Positions 7,788 to 17,210 are shown, counted from the stretch's first letter. The stretch: DNA of 64,000 bases from Marinifilum caeruleilacunae (GCF_013141825.1 NZ_RZNH01000009.1:1-64000); one strand, 5' to 3'. The notes: generated by a model from the sequence alone, not told the origin. Translations and numbers: made by a program.

Positions 7788-10700
7788 ATGAAAAAACTTG
7801 GAAAAAGGGTGGGTTTGACCATACCCATCCGGAAAATTCTGCGTGTTACGAAAGTAAGCGTGTTTTTGCTTCTGCTGTGTAGCTTTCACTTGTCGGCAAG
7901 TGTAATGCTGGGACAGCAGGTGAATTTAAAATCGGGCGAAATATTGGTGCAAGAAGCTTTTAAGGAGCTGAAGAAGCAGACCGGCACTTATTTCATGTAC
8001 AAGGAAGAGAGCCTGAAACATGCTCCGCTTTTAAATTTGAATTTGAAAAATGCGAATTTGGAAGAAGCATTGGATGAAATTTGCAAACAGGCACAGCTAC
8101 AATACCAGGTACAAGACGATTATGTGTTGGTTACCCCCAAAGCCAAACCCCCAAAAAGCACAGAACAAGAAAATACCATAAAGGTAAAGGGGAAAGTGAC
8201 CGATACCGATGGGATGCCTTTGCCGGGGGTTTCGGTTGTGGTGAAGGGGACAAATATTGGTGTTTCAACGGATTTGAATGGACACTTTAGCATGAAAGTA
8301 ATGAATGGAAATCAAACATTGATTTTCTCTTTTGTGGGGATGACTACACAAGAATTAAACATTAAGAATAGGAAATTTCTTGATATAGTTTTGGAAAATG
8401 ATCACAGTGAGCTTAGTGAAGTTGTTGTAACAGGTTATCAGGAAATAAAGAAAAGCAGGATGACAGGTTCAGTTGAAACTGTTACTGCTGCCGATATCGT
8501 TAATAAAGGAATCACCAATGTTGAAGATGCAATACGTGGACAATTAGCTGGGGTTTCGTCAATGAATCTTTCCGGTCGACCAGGTAGCACATCGCAAATT
8601 AGAATCCGTGGTGTTAACTCTTTAACAGGAGATGCCGACCCGATATGGATACTTGATGGTATGCCGCTTCAAGGTGATTTGCCTTCGGTTACAACTGGTG
8701 GGACTGATCTGCAAAATTCTATTTTGACCAATGGGATTGGAAATATTTCACCTGATGACATTGAAAGTATTACCATTTTAAAAGATGCGGCAGCAACCGC
8801 TATTTATGGAGCTAGAGCTGCCAATGGTGTAATTGTAGTGAAAACAAAGAGAGGTGTTGCGGGAAAGAGCTACATCAATGTGCGTTCTTCATTCTCATTA
8901 GAAGAAGCTCCTAAAAATAAACTGGATATGATGAATTCTGAGCAAAAAATAGCTTATGAAACTTCATTATATAACGACTTTAGCTACGCTACTTTATATG
9001 GCCGTGTGTTCCGATTATTAAAGGCTGCTGAAAATGGTCGTATCACCAAGGAAGAAGCAGACAAACAAATTAATCAGTTAAGAAACACCAATACAAATTG
9101 GTTTGATGAAATTTTTAGATTGGCTAAAAGTCAGAACCACAGTGTAAGTTTATCAGGAGGGAATGAAAAAACTCAATATTATGCATCTGTGAATTATTTA
9201 GATCAGAATGGCATTATGCCTAATAACGAGTATAGCAGATTAGGTGCAAGCGTAAAATTAACGCACGATTTCAATAAAAAACTCAGAATATATTTTGATT
9301 TAAATACTAGTTTAAGGAAGGATAGAACATCAGCTTCGGTGGTCGATCCTTTGCGATATGCCACTTTTGCAAATCCATACGAGAAGCCTTATAATGATGA
9401 TGGTTCATATGCATATGATAGAACCTATAATTATTACTATAGTCGTATGAAGGAAGGATATGCTTACGATCTTAATATTTTGGAAGATTTGAATGCCAAT
9501 ACCAATAAGACAAGATATGTAAGTAATTCGATGAATGTAAAATTAGAATATAAATTGTTTGATGGTTTAATGTTCTCATCACAGTCTACCTTTAGCGCTA
9601 CCAACTCTCACAACAGAAAAGAAATTGTACCCGGTACTTATACTTCTAAAATTCAGAACTGGTTAGTAAATACTTATAATTACAGGGAAATTCCCGACCA
9701 TTTAAATAAGGGTGCACTTCAAGAATCAACCAGTCGTTCAGATTCTTATACAATTAGAAATAACTTTGAATATGCAAAATCTTTTAAAGATCTACACTTC
9801 GTAAATGCGATTGTTGGACAAGAAATTTCTTCAGAGAAATCTTATCGTTTTATGAACTACAGCCCGGAATATGCACCTGGTTATGGATTGATAACGTTTC
9901 CTGAACTTGATGGTGTAGATGCGCGTTATCTGGATTTGAACAGACTTGGATCAACCGGAGAGTTTCAAAACAGAAGTGCTTCTTTTTTTGCTACAGCTTC
10001 CTATACTTATGATGAAAAATATGTAGTAAGCGGCAGTTGGCGTATGGATGGGGTTGATATTATTGGTACAGAAAATAGATTCACACCACTGTGGAATCTA
10101 AGTGGTAAATGGAACATCCACAAAGAGGAGTTTATGGAGAAATTACCTTTTGTTAATGTCTTGGCATTGAGGGCATCATATGGTTTTACAGGTAGTATAG
10201 ATCGGAACGCATATCCTTTTACTACACTACAATATGGTGCAACATTTCGTTACAACAATGAAACTGTTCCATCAGATATTATACCTGGTAATCCATCCAT
10301 TAAGTGGCAAAGAAAGGAAGATCGTAGTATTGGTATCGATTTTTCGATGTATAAAAATAGGATTAACGGTAGTTTTAATTATTACAATAATGATACTCGG
10401 GATTTGTTGGATAATAAACAGTTGCCATATTCAACTGGCCGTAATAAAGTTAAAGCGAACGTTGCAAGTCTTAAGAATGAGGGGTATGAAATTTCATTGA
10501 AAACTCTTAATATAAATGGAAAGAATTTTCGATGGACAACATCATTTAATATCTCGTTTAATAAGAATAGGATTACCAATACTTATTTCAAATCAGTAGA
10601 TGATTTACCTATTACTACAAAAGATTATTCATCAAGCAACTATTTTGTAAAAGGAAAGGCAGTAAATGCTTGGTACGGCTATAAAGTAGCAGGAATCGAT

Positions 10701-11321
10701 CCCGCAACAGGGCACATATTAGCCTATATTGATAAAAAAGATTTACAAGGAAAGCCAATAGGACACCTTTATCAGGATGGAAAGTATGTAATCGACATGA
10801 ATACCGAATTTACCAATGATGCATTACAATACTTAGGTGAAGGATATCCTCCTGTTACAGGTGGATTTGGAACTACATTCAATTATAAAAGGTTAAGCAT
10901 ATCATCTCAATTTACATTTATGACCGGTCATAAAATCAGGTCGTTTACAACAGACAATGGCTCACCATTTAGCGCATCAAGGTTAAATCAGCAGACCAAA
11001 GAGTTAAATAGATGGAGAAAACCTGGAGATATTACCGATGTTGCCGTTTACAGTCGCAGTTGGGAAACTTCTAGTCTGAAATATTTATACGATACAGATA
11101 TTGAGGATGGTAGCTTTTTAAGGTGTACCAATATTACACTTGGGTATAACCTTTCTCCCGAATTATGTGAAAAACTCTCAATTTCAAGATTACGAGTAAG
11201 CCTGAATGTCCACAATCTCTTCACGTTTACCAAATACAAAGGTATAGATCCTGAAACCATGGGGGCATTTGGTTATCCAGGAGCAAAGAAATATATGCTT
11301 GGTGTTAACATTGGATTCTAA
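7788..11321 (+). CDS. SusC-like TonB-dependent receptor with STN signalling domain
   Basis: 1177 residues, normal for the family. Order: N-terminal export signal (to about residue 42), STN domain (about 48-115, VNLKSGEILVQEAFKELKKQ) that contacts FecR, carboxypeptidase-regulatory-like domain (VKGKVTDTDGMPLPGVSVVV), TonB box and plug (SEVVVTGY, IRIRGVNSL, WILDGMP), then the 22-strand beta-barrel ending in GVNIGF. It imports an oligomeric nutrient, glycan or peptide, across the outer membrane with the SusD partner 12 bp downstream. The M43-like third gene and the M60-like gene at 58 kb hint at glycoprotein or peptide substrates, but the substrate is not determinable here. Confidence 0.96.
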   Translation: MKKLGKRVGLTIPIRKILRVTKVSVFLLLLCSFHLSASVMLGQQVNLKSGEILVQEAFKELKKQTGTYFMYKEESLKHAPLLNLNLKNANLEEALDEICKQAQLQYQVQDDYVLVTPKAKPPKSTEQENTIKVKGKVTDTDGMPLPGVSVVVKGTNIGVSTDLNGHFSMKVMNGNQTLIFSFVGMTTQELNIKNRKFLDIVLENDHSELSEVVVTGYQEIKKSRMTGSVETVTAADIVNKGITNVEDAIRGQLAGVSSMNLSGRPGSTSQIRIRGVNSLTGDADPIWILDGMPLQGDLPSVTTGGTDLQNSILTNGIGNISPDDIESITILKDAAATAIYGARAANGVIVVKTKRGVAGKSYINVRSSFSLEEAPKNKLDMMNSEQKIAYETSLYNDFSYATLYGRVFRLLKAAENGRITKEEADKQINQLRNTNTNWFDEIFRLAKSQNHSVSLSGGNEKTQYYASVNYLDQNGIMPNNEYSRLGASVKLTHDFNKKLRIYFDLNTSLRKDRTSASVVDPLRYATFANPYEKPYNDDGSYAYDRTYNYYYSRMKEGYAYDLNILEDLNANTNKTRYVSNSMNVKLEYKLFDGLMFSSQSTFSATNSHNRKEIVPGTYTSKIQNWLVNTYNYREIPDHLNKGALQESTSRSDSYTIRNNFEYAKSFKDLHFVNAIVGQEISSEKSYRFMNYSPEYAPGYGLITFPELDGVDARYLDLNRLGSTGEFQNRSASFFATASYTYDEKYVVSGSWRMDGVDIIGTENRFTPLWNLSGKWNIHKEEFMEKLPFVNVLALRASYGFTGSIDRNAYPFTTLQYGATFRYNNETVPSDIIPGNPSIKWQRKEDRSIGIDFSMYKNRINGSFNYYNNDTRDLLDNKQLPYSTGRNKVKANVASLKNEGYEISLKTLNINGKNFRWTTSFNISFNKNRITNTYFKSVDDLPITTKDYSSSNYFVKGKAVNAWYGYKVAGIDPATGHILAYIDKKDLQGKPIGHLYQDGKYVIDMNTEFTNDALQYLGEGYPPVTGGFGTTFNYKRLSISSQFTFMTGHKIRSFTTDNGSPFSASRLNQQTKELNRWRKPGDITDVAVYSRSWETSSLKYLYDTDIEDGSFLRCTNITLGYNLSPELCEKLSISRLRVSLNVHNLFTFTKYKGIDPETMGAFGYPGAKKYMLGVNIGF

Positions 11322-11333
11322 AAAATAACAATC

Positions 11334-12791
11334 ATGAATAAGATTAGATTAATAATAATAATACTCATTCCAGTGCTTTTTACTTCCTGCGAAAAATACC
11401 TGGATTTAAAGCCAAAGAATGTTGTTGCCATAAAATCCTTACCAGAAATTAAAGAGATGATGTCGAGTTATTTCTACATGATGCAAGATGGCGATACTTG
11501 GACCAGACAAATAATGTATAATGAGAAAAACTTGGAATTTCCGTTTGATAAAGAAGTTCAAACTAATTTTCTCCTATTGGATGACAACATTGATTTATCA
11601 ACCTTCTTAAATAGTTATTATGGGAGAGTATATGAGAACGAATACTTTAGAGCGATAAACTGGAATTCTGAACAATTTTCTTCGCTTTACTGGTCGAGAC
11701 TATATGAATCAATAGGCTATTTGAATACGGTAATTGCAGAATTAAATGAGCTGGATGAATTTGAAAAAGATGAATTTGAAATTGTAAAAGGAGAGGCCTT
11801 GGTTATGCGTTCCTATTTCATTTTTAAACTTTTACAGGTTTATTCTCCTTATAAAGACAATGAATTGGGAATTCCATTGAATTTAGACCCTGAAGTTATT
11901 ATCGGTGGAGAAAGGTGGTCACAAACGAAAGTTTACAAGCAAATTACCGAAGATTTGGTTGAAGCACTTCAATATGAAACAGGTAAAACGAGTTGGAACG
12001 CCTTTTACTCTAAAGATATTATTAACTTAATGTTGGCACAGGTTTATTTATACAAATCGGGTTCGGGAGCTACCTCCGATGATGACCTTAAACTGGCGGA
12101 AAGTTATTCTAATAAAATTGTTGTTAATAATGAGTTAGCCAATAGTGTAGTTGATTTAAGAGCTATGTTTACAGCTAACAAATATGGTTTATCTACCAAT
12201 AATCCTCATGCCTTTTTAATTATTGGAAGGAAAAGAAACCCTAAGAATAATTTCTTTGCGCCTTTTGGGTTTACAGCTGCAGATGCTCTTACCCCAGCTT
12301 CTGGATTATCACAGCTTTACAGTGGGCAGGATATTAGAATTGCAGCCTTTTTTAACAGTCAGATGGGAATTAAAAAGTGGACCTTTAGCTTTACGGGTGG
12401 AGCATTCGATTTAGTGACCTTGTTTCGAGTTGCTGATGCTTATTTGATTAATGCAGAAGCCAATGCCAAATTAGGAGACAATACGAAAGCCATAAGTGTT
12501 CTTGAAAAATTTAAAAGGGCTAGAATTTTAAATTATACCTCTTACAATGGTGGAGATTTGTTAACAGAAATCTACAATGAAAGAAGAAAAGAGTTCTGTT
12601 ACGAAAATGATTATAGATGGATTGATTTGAAAAGAACAGGAGCAGAATTTACAAGAACAGGAATTAATTCTGAAACAAAACAACTTGAGAATTATACCAT
12701 CAATGCAAATGACTATAGGTATACTTTCCCTATTCCACTAGAGGAGGAGTTAAAGTACAACAATATCCCACAAAATCCGGGATGGAATTAA
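11334..12791 (+). CDS. SusD/RagB-like nutrient-binding lipoprotein
   Basis: 485 residues. Lipobox LFTSC at about residue 19 followed by the typical EKYLDLKPKNVV start. TPR-like helices include LNTVIAELNELDEF and GEALVMRSYFIFKLLQ; the C-terminal region has the conserved YNERRKEFCYENDYRWIDLKRTG and a terminal YTFPIPLEE...NPGWN. It is the surface lid of the SusC transporter. It is 12 bp after the receptor gene and 13 bp before the M43-like gene, so all three are one transcript. Confidence 0.95.
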   Translation: MNKIRLIIIILIPVLFTSCEKYLDLKPKNVVAIKSLPEIKEMMSSYFYMMQDGDTWTRQIMYNEKNLEFPFDKEVQTNFLLLDDNIDLSTFLNSYYGRVYENEYFRAINWNSEQFSSLYWSRLYESIGYLNTVIAELNELDEFEKDEFEIVKGEALVMRSYFIFKLLQVYSPYKDNELGIPLNLDPEVIIGGERWSQTKVYKQITEDLVEALQYETGKTSWNAFYSKDIINLMLAQVYLYKSGSGATSDDDLKLAESYSNKIVVNNELANSVVDLRAMFTANKYGLSTNNPHAFLIIGRKRNPKNNFFAPFGFTAADALTPASGLSQLYSGQDIRIAAFFNSQMGIKKWTFSFTGGAFDLVTLFRVADAYLINAEANAKLGDNTKAISVLEKFKRARILNYTSYNGGDLLTEIYNERRKEFCYENDYRWIDLKRTGAEFTRTGINSETKQLENYTINANDYRYTFPIPLEEELKYNNIPQNPGWN

Positions 12792-12804
12792 TAACATTAA
12801 TAAT

Positions 12805-14139
12805 ATGGATATAATGAAAAGGAAAATACATATGTTATTACTGTTAAGTGTGACATTAGCTGTGTCTTGTACACCCGAAGACTACGTAATAAAAGATAAC
12901 ATTGTGGATCAAAATGAGGTGAAGATAATTAAGTTGACTTCAGATCATCGCACTTTACTACCTGGTGAATACAACAGAATGCAATTCAGAGCCCAAGCCT
13001 ATGGAATCAAGGAGTTGGTTCATAATGTTTTTAATGAAGATGACAGTACTTATAGTGAAGAGTTGAAGCAGGATACTTTTCTAATCCCCCACGACCAATT
13101 GCCAAAAGGTTTTATAAAGATTGTGGATGAAAACGGCGAAGAGTTGGATAAAGGTATATTTAGAACTCCAGAAAATGCTGCTAATACTTATACTTTTTAT
13201 GCAAAAACAGAAAGTATAGAGAGTGAGCCATTAAGTATTGAAATAAGAGAGCCACTGCAAGCGAATTATAATGAAATTGTTATTCCCTTGGTATTTCACA
13301 TTATGCAACCACCTGCTAACTCAGGCTCTACCTACACTGTGTCGCTTGAAAAATTACAGGAAAAAGTGAATGAACTGAATGATGTTTTCAATTTTAAAGT
13401 TTCCACCAATCCTAATGGGGCATCGGCTAAAATTACATTTAAGTTGGCAGAGTATGGTCCTAACGGAAAATTATTGGAAACAAAAGGAAAGAATTTAGTT
13501 CAATTGTCAGAAAACTTAAAAGGCATAGACTGTTTTAATTATATCAATACCTATTTATTATGGGATCCCAATAAATACTTGAATGTTTGGGTTGCCGGAT
13601 ATTCTTCTCAATGGTCTAGCGATGCTACAAGTTCTATCATGGCTCCAAATGTGATTGCTCCGGGTTTTTATGCAATTCCAGGCTTAATTACCAGACAAGT
13701 TAACAATTATGGGTTGTCGCAGGTTCAGGATTTTAGTGAAATTGGAATCCTGTATGAAATGACAGAATTTATTAATCCCAATTCTACTTATACACACGAT
13801 ATTCTAGAATTTTCTACAATTATGGGAAAATATCTTGGCTTATTGCCTATGGTCTATCATGAGTACTACAATTGGATGACCGGAACTTTTGTAAACAATT
13901 TGGTAGATGGTGATACTGATTATTGTGAGGATACTTACGTGTATAAGACACGAATACCAGTTTCTATATACAAGCAGAGTTATGTGGAAAATATTGATTT
14001 CACCACTTTCAATATTATGTGTTCATACAGCCGTAAAAATTCTATTACTGCCGATCAGGTAAAACGAATTAGAGCAGTATTAGAAGCTTGTCCTTCCCGA
14101 TGGGCATATAAATCGGATTGGGCATTTACAGGTAAATAA
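12805..14139 (+). CDS. Inactive M43 (pappalysin-like) metalloprotease lipoprotein
   Basis: 444 residues; lipobox LAVSC near residue 22 (a start at the internal MKRKIH is also possible). The layout matches zinc-dependent M43 lipoproteins found beside SusCD: an N-terminal Ig-like part, VIPLVFHIM near residue 155, a LNVWVAGY strand, and a C-terminal IMCSYSRKNSITADQVKRIR. Where active enzymes have HExGHxLGLxH, this one has TIMGKYLGLLP around residues 338-348: all three zinc histidines and the catalytic glutamate are replaced. It is therefore predicted to bind, not cut, its target, perhaps as an extra surface-binding subunit of the SusCD complex (inference). Confidence 0.8.
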   Translation: MDIMKRKIHMLLLLSVTLAVSCTPEDYVIKDNIVDQNEVKIIKLTSDHRTLLPGEYNRMQFRAQAYGIKELVHNVFNEDDSTYSEELKQDTFLIPHDQLPKGFIKIVDENGEELDKGIFRTPENAANTYTFYAKTESIESEPLSIEIREPLQANYNEIVIPLVFHIMQPPANSGSTYTVSLEKLQEKVNELNDVFNFKVSTNPNGASAKITFKLAEYGPNGKLLETKGKNLVQLSENLKGIDCFNYINTYLLWDPNKYLNVWVAGYSSQWSSDATSSIMAPNVIAPGFYAIPGLITRQVNNYGLSQVQDFSEIGILYEMTEFINPNSTYTHDILEFSTIMGKYLGLLPMVYHEYYNWMTGTFVNNLVDGDTDYCEDTYVYKTRIPVSIYKQSYVENIDFTTFNIMCSYSRKNSITADQVKRIRAVLEACPSRWAYKSDWAFTGK

Positions 14140-14261
14140 TAAGCCAATAAAATTAAATAAATAGAAAATCTATCATTCCTAACAAGCAATCAAATTATTC
14201 GTATTTCATCTTGAAATCATTCCGAGAGTTCAGAAAAATATAGATATCCGATTGCCTTATA

Positions 14262-14294
14262 AGCAGCCACAATTGGGAGTGGCTGCTTTTTTTG
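14262..14294 (+). terminator. Intrinsic terminator of the SusCD operon
   Basis: Stem GCAGCCAC / GTGGCTGC with an eight-base loop, followed by seven T residues. This is a strong rho-independent terminator in plus orientation, 123 bp after the last operon gene. Confidence 0.9.
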
Positions 14295-14309
14295 TACCTA
14301 CCATTTTAA

Positions 14310-14545
14310 GTACAAAAAAGTCCTGCTATAAACATAGTAGTTTCTTGTCGGAGAAGAAGCATGTTTCTCTTCCGACAAGAAGCATGCTTCTTTTCCAACA
14401 AGAAGCATGCTTCTCTATGGACGAGAAGCCTAATACTTTTTGAAAACTTGTTATAACATGTTTCCGAGACTTGTTATAATAAGTTTTTTGTGCTTGTTGT
14501 GGGTTTTTGATGCTGGACTTACTAAATGAGGGGATTTGTGAGGTA
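14310..14545 (-). repeat. C repeat copy 1 (nested hairpins)
   Basis: It starts at AAAAAAGTCCTGCTATAAAC, then contains a long imperfect hairpin CTTGTCGGAGAAG / CTCTTCCGACAAG, iterated AGAAGCATGCTTCT palindromes, and tandem ACTTGTTATAACATGTTTCC blocks. Four other copies lie at 21935, 24395, 26005 and 41538. No ORF; the plus-strand ORF here is an artefact of the repeat. Confidence 0.75.
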
Positions 14546-14614
14546 GTGGTGGGTAGCCAGGCTTTTATTTCAATTCAAGTTTTGGATTATTCCAGCAATC
14601 AATTTGGTCAGAAT

Positions 14615-14917
14615 TTATAAGATGTTTTTTAGTTCTGTATCCAGTTCTAAGATTTGAGCTTTAAAATCTTTTAATAGAATATTTTCCGAAATCAGATTGT
14701 TGTCAAGGACTTTTTGAATCTTTTGTCTTGTCCACAAATCATAGTCTAGTTCATATTTCCATTCCAAATAATATTCCTTGTCAGTCTCAATCAATTCCTC
14801 AATCAATTCTTTATATCGAGAAAGCAAATCCACTGGACTTAACTCAGTCAGTTTTTCCACTTCATTAATGAATTCAGTGTAGTCTTGCCAATATTTTTCG
14901 TCTTTTTTGATTTCCAT
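14615..14917 (-). CDS. Hypothetical acidic protein, 100 aa, cassette gene
   Basis: I start at the ATG at 14917 (MEIKKDEKYW); a longer frame would use a TTG inside the attC-like box. The product is small, soluble, almost all helical and rich in L, E, K and W. I do not recognise the family; the size resembles immunity or antitoxin proteins but no motif supports that. The cassette start reads GTTGTACGCA-A-AC. The opposite end is missing: downstream is unique sequence and then the C repeat, so this unit abuts the SusCD insertion. Confidence 0.6.
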   Translation of the reverse strand: MEIKKDEKYWQDYTEFINEVEKLTELSPVDLLSRYKELIEELIETDKEYYLEWKYELDYDLWTRQKIQKVLDNNLISENILLKDFKAQILELDTELKNIL

Positions 14918-14929
14918 TTTTAAGTTTGC

Positions 14930-15062
14930 GTACAACGTTTCGCGGGTATGGCGTCGTGCCGCCGTGTCCGCAGGTCAGTTGTTTATTGTTCTGTCGTTCA
15001 AATTCTCACTTTTGCATCCAGCCGAGCCAGACCGTGGCATGCGATATGACCTTCTGTTGTAC
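14930..15062 (-). repeat. attC-like site, 133 bp, GC-rich subtype
   Basis: Outer boxes GTACAAC (14930-14936) and GTTGTAC (15056-15062). The arms GCGGGTATGGCGTCGTGCCG and CCGTGGCATGCGATATGACC pair with small bulges. The sequence is unlike the A type although the plan is the same, so several attC lineages coexist. Confidence 0.75.
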
Positions 15063-15073
15063 CACGTTTTTTT

Positions 15074-15553
15074 TTATATTTTATTTAATTCCTTTATCGC
15101 AAGAATATCAGATAGTTTATTAATTCCAGTAATTGATATAAATTGAAAACCTAATTCAATAAACACAAATCTCACAAATGCAATTCCCAAAACTGCTGGT
15201 ATAATAATTCCGATTGAATTTTCAATTCCGTTTGTTAGAATCGAAATTCCAAATCCAATAATTGGCAATAGCATTAAAATCGAAAACATTACTTTAAAAG
15301 CATTATGTATACGAACTTCAATTTCTCCGATATTCCCGTTAAATTTTCCAGTCAAAATACATATAGCTCCAAGACCAATTCGAGATGATATTATTTTGAA
15401 TCCTTTTTCATTTACTTGTCCACGAAATGCTTTTTTTGTCCAATCAGAAGTTAGTGATTCAGTAATGTCAGTATTCGATATTAAATTTTCCATTGATATT
15501 GAATAATCGCTTCTTAATTCAGCTTTAAAATATTTAGTTGGAAACAATTTCAT
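15074..15553 (-). CDS. Cassette membrane protein, 159 aa
   Basis: The N-terminal half is soluble, with beta character and a DWTKKAFRG motif. Two adjacent hydrophobic segments at about 90-107 and 111-135 form a helical hairpin in the membrane. The C-terminus is short. A PH-like domain plus TM pair is possible but not proven. The unit is bounded by GTTGTACCAC-A-TT and GTTGTACCAC-G-TT, one of the clearest end matches in the array. Confidence 0.65.
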   Translation of the reverse strand: MKLFPTKYFKAELRSDYSISMENLISNTDITESLTSDWTKKAFRGQVNEKGFKIISSRIGLGAICILTGKFNGNIGEIEVRIHNAFKVMFSILMLLPIIGFGISILTNGIENSIGIIIPAVLGIAFVRFVFIELGFQFISITGINKLSDILAIKELNKI

Positions 15554-15578
15554 TCAGTTCACAGGTTTTTTTAATGTG

Positions 15579-15736
15579 GTACAACTTGTATATAAACACA
15601 ACCAGTTACGTTTTCACGCCCAATATAGCAGTATAAAGGTAATAGTTATACGTTTGCTTAAATTTAGTTAAATGTTTTTTATTTGAGGGTTGGTTTTACC
15701 ACACGAGGGGGACTCGTGCGGTAGCGGGGATAATGT
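15579..15736 (-). repeat. Cassette boundary: B repeat plus REP
   Basis: It starts with the box GTACAAC (15579-15585) and runs straight into the B repeat (TTGTATATAAACACAACCAG, hairpin TTACGTTT...AAAGGTAA, TTTAGTTAAATGTTTTTTAT), then a REP hairpin at 15697-15730. The right-hand box is not clear. Confidence 0.6.
15697..15730. repeat. REP hairpin copy 2
   Basis: TACCACACGAGGGGGACTCG then TGCGGTAGCGGGGA. Stem CACACGAG/CTCGTGCG with a G-rich tail. Confidence 0.8.
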
Positions 15737-16420
15737 TCAATCAATTAGATCCAATATATTTCCATTCGGAGGAGGAGGTATTTTGAAATAATCACAAGCA
15801 TTCTCGTTGTACTTCTTTTTGTTCTTCTCTGCAATTAATATTAATTTCTTATTCTTAATTACTCTTCCAGTAATCAGATCAATTTTCAGTTTTTCAAAAT
15901 TGGCATTTCCTTTTTCATGTCCGTTTGATACTATTTCAATTACAAAAGAATTTTTATTCTTGAAATACATTCTTCTTTTCCAAAATAGCCTTGTCACTGA
16001 TATTCTCTCAAATATTAATCCTTTAGGTACAATGTCATAAAAATCATGCTTCTTTATAATTTTACCAGATTCATTATAGATTACGATTGTATTGAATTCT
16101 GTAGTACCATACCATTCTCCTGAAGTAACGATGTATCTTCCATTATTTGCGACAAAAACTTGGGGAGGAGCATATTTATTAATCAATTTTGTTTTCCAAA
16201 TTTCAAGGGTGTCATTTGCTTGTATCTTATAAAGAGTACCATAAGTGAATTTCCTATAATTGCTTTCCCCATTTTCGTTCTCAAATGGGGAACGAGGTTC
16301 AACTTTAAACAAGAATTTACCATTATCTGATTTGTAGAAAGTATCTTTTGGTAATGAATAAGTATCACCAAATGAGCTAGTACAAATTAAAACAAGTAAT
16401 AATGTTATCAAGTATCTCAT
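15737..16420 (-). CDS. Secreted cassette protein, 227 aa
   Basis: The longest open frame begins at 16606, but its first 62 codons translate the attC-like site. The credible start is the ATG at 16420 (MRYLITLLLVLICTSSFGD), a clean signal peptide 16 bp from the boundary GTTGTACAGC-A-AAA. The mature protein is beta-rich with several short aromatic motifs (VEPRSPFENENGE, GRYIVTSGEWYGTTEFN, IIKKHDFYDI) suggestive of a periplasmic beta-propeller fragment or sandwich. Its C-terminus has IPPPPNGN. No family recognised. The far end of the cassette is occupied by a REP hairpin. Confidence 0.65.
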   Translation of the reverse strand: MRYLITLLLVLICTSSFGDTYSLPKDTFYKSDNGKFLFKVEPRSPFENENGESNYRKFTYGTLYKIQANDTLEIWKTKLINKYAPPQVFVANNGRYIVTSGEWYGTTEFNTIVIYNESGKIIKKHDFYDIVPKGLIFERISVTRLFWKRRMYFKNKNSFVIEIVSNGHEKGNANFEKLKIDLITGRVIKNKKLILIAEKNKKKYNENACDYFKIPPPPNGNILDLID

Positions 16421-16429
16421 AGTTTTGCT

Positions 16430-16591
16430 GTACAACGGTCTTGCTAAAATTTGAGGGCTCCCGATAACTATCGGGATTGAAACTACCTCCTTATCAAAGC
16501 CGCTACCGTTTATCGTTTTTGTTACATTATCTAGTTGCGCCTGTCCCGATTCTTCGGGATCACCGCCTTTGAATTTTAACTTTTGTTGTGT
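16430..16591 (-). repeat. attC-like site, A type with two extra hairpins, 162 bp
   Basis: Outer boxes GTACAAC and GTTGTGT. The left arm contains CCCGATAACTATCGGG and the right arm CCCGATTCTTCGGGATC, two independent hairpins inserted at equivalent places on the two arms. Confidence 0.8.
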
Positions 16592-16598
16592 GTAGTAT

Positions 16599-17150
16599 TT
16601 ATTCATCTAAAAGCTCCAAGTCAAAATAATATAAATCTTTATCAAGTTTATCCACATAAATTACGGTAGATTTGTAGTTACTCAACCTAAAGCTCAGTGT
16701 TATCTCATCTTTATTGATCAATGGGCTAATAAAAACATTATTATCTTCAGAATTCTCATTCTTATATATAATCCGCGATTGATTTATTTCAATATTTTCT
16801 GCTGATTTACCATTGTCATAAAGTGAATCCCAGGCTTGTACTCGATAATTACTACTTTTTGGTAATTCCACATGATAGTTACTTGAAACAATTTCACAAT
16901 CTTTGAATTCTACAGATATCTTATCTCCATTTTCCTTTAGCCTTTTTATTTCTGATTGATAAGATTCCTCTATTTCTTTTTCGGTTTTTGATTTGCTGGT
17001 CACGAATAATTTAAAACCAATTATTGCTAGTATTATTCCAATAAAAAACCATAGAGTCGGATATGGTAGAAAATTTCCATCATAATTTCTAAAAAAAAGA
17101 TAGAGTAAAACTCCAACGACAATTAGTATTATTCCTACTATTCTTTTCAT
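16599..17150 (-). CDS. Cassette membrane protein, 183 aa
   Basis: Start chosen at 17150 (MKRIVGIILIVVGVLLYLFF): the longer frame to 17216 reads through the cassette leader. Two N-terminal TM helices (about 3-20 and 32-50) precede a basic stretch and a soluble domain of about 120 residues with beta character (VEFKDCEIVSSNYHVELP, NNVFISPLINKDEITLSF). Orientation and function unknown; no family recognised. The cassette ends GTTGTGTGTA-A-TAT and GTTGTGTGTA-G-TAT match. Confidence 0.65.
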   Translation of the reverse strand: MKRIVGIILIVVGVLLYLFFRNYDGNFLPYPTLWFFIGIILAIIGFKLFVTSKSKTEKEIEESYQSEIKRLKENGDKISVEFKDCEIVSSNYHVELPKSSNYRVQAWDSLYDNGKSAENIEINQSRIIYKNENSEDNNVFISPLINKDEITLSFRLSNYKSTVIYVDKLDKDLYYFDLELLDE

Positions 17151-17210
17151 GTTTGGGTACTGTTTTATTAAGGTCAATTGTTTTATTTCACAATATTTTC
17201 CTGATATTAC

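Noticed and set aside
14252-14443. Plus-strand 63 aa ORF after the SusCD operon
   Set aside because: It spans the terminator and the C repeat; its peptide is a translation of the repeat.
15579-15690. B repeat as a classical insertion sequence
   Set aside because: About 110 bp with no ORF, no terminal inverted repeats and no target duplication that I can see; at most a non-autonomous element.
16421-16606. N-terminal extension of the 15737 gene
   Set aside because: It would translate the whole attC-like site, and the signal peptide would be internal; the start at 16420 fits better. The same holds for the extensions of the 16599, 22133, 31498 and 32267 genes.
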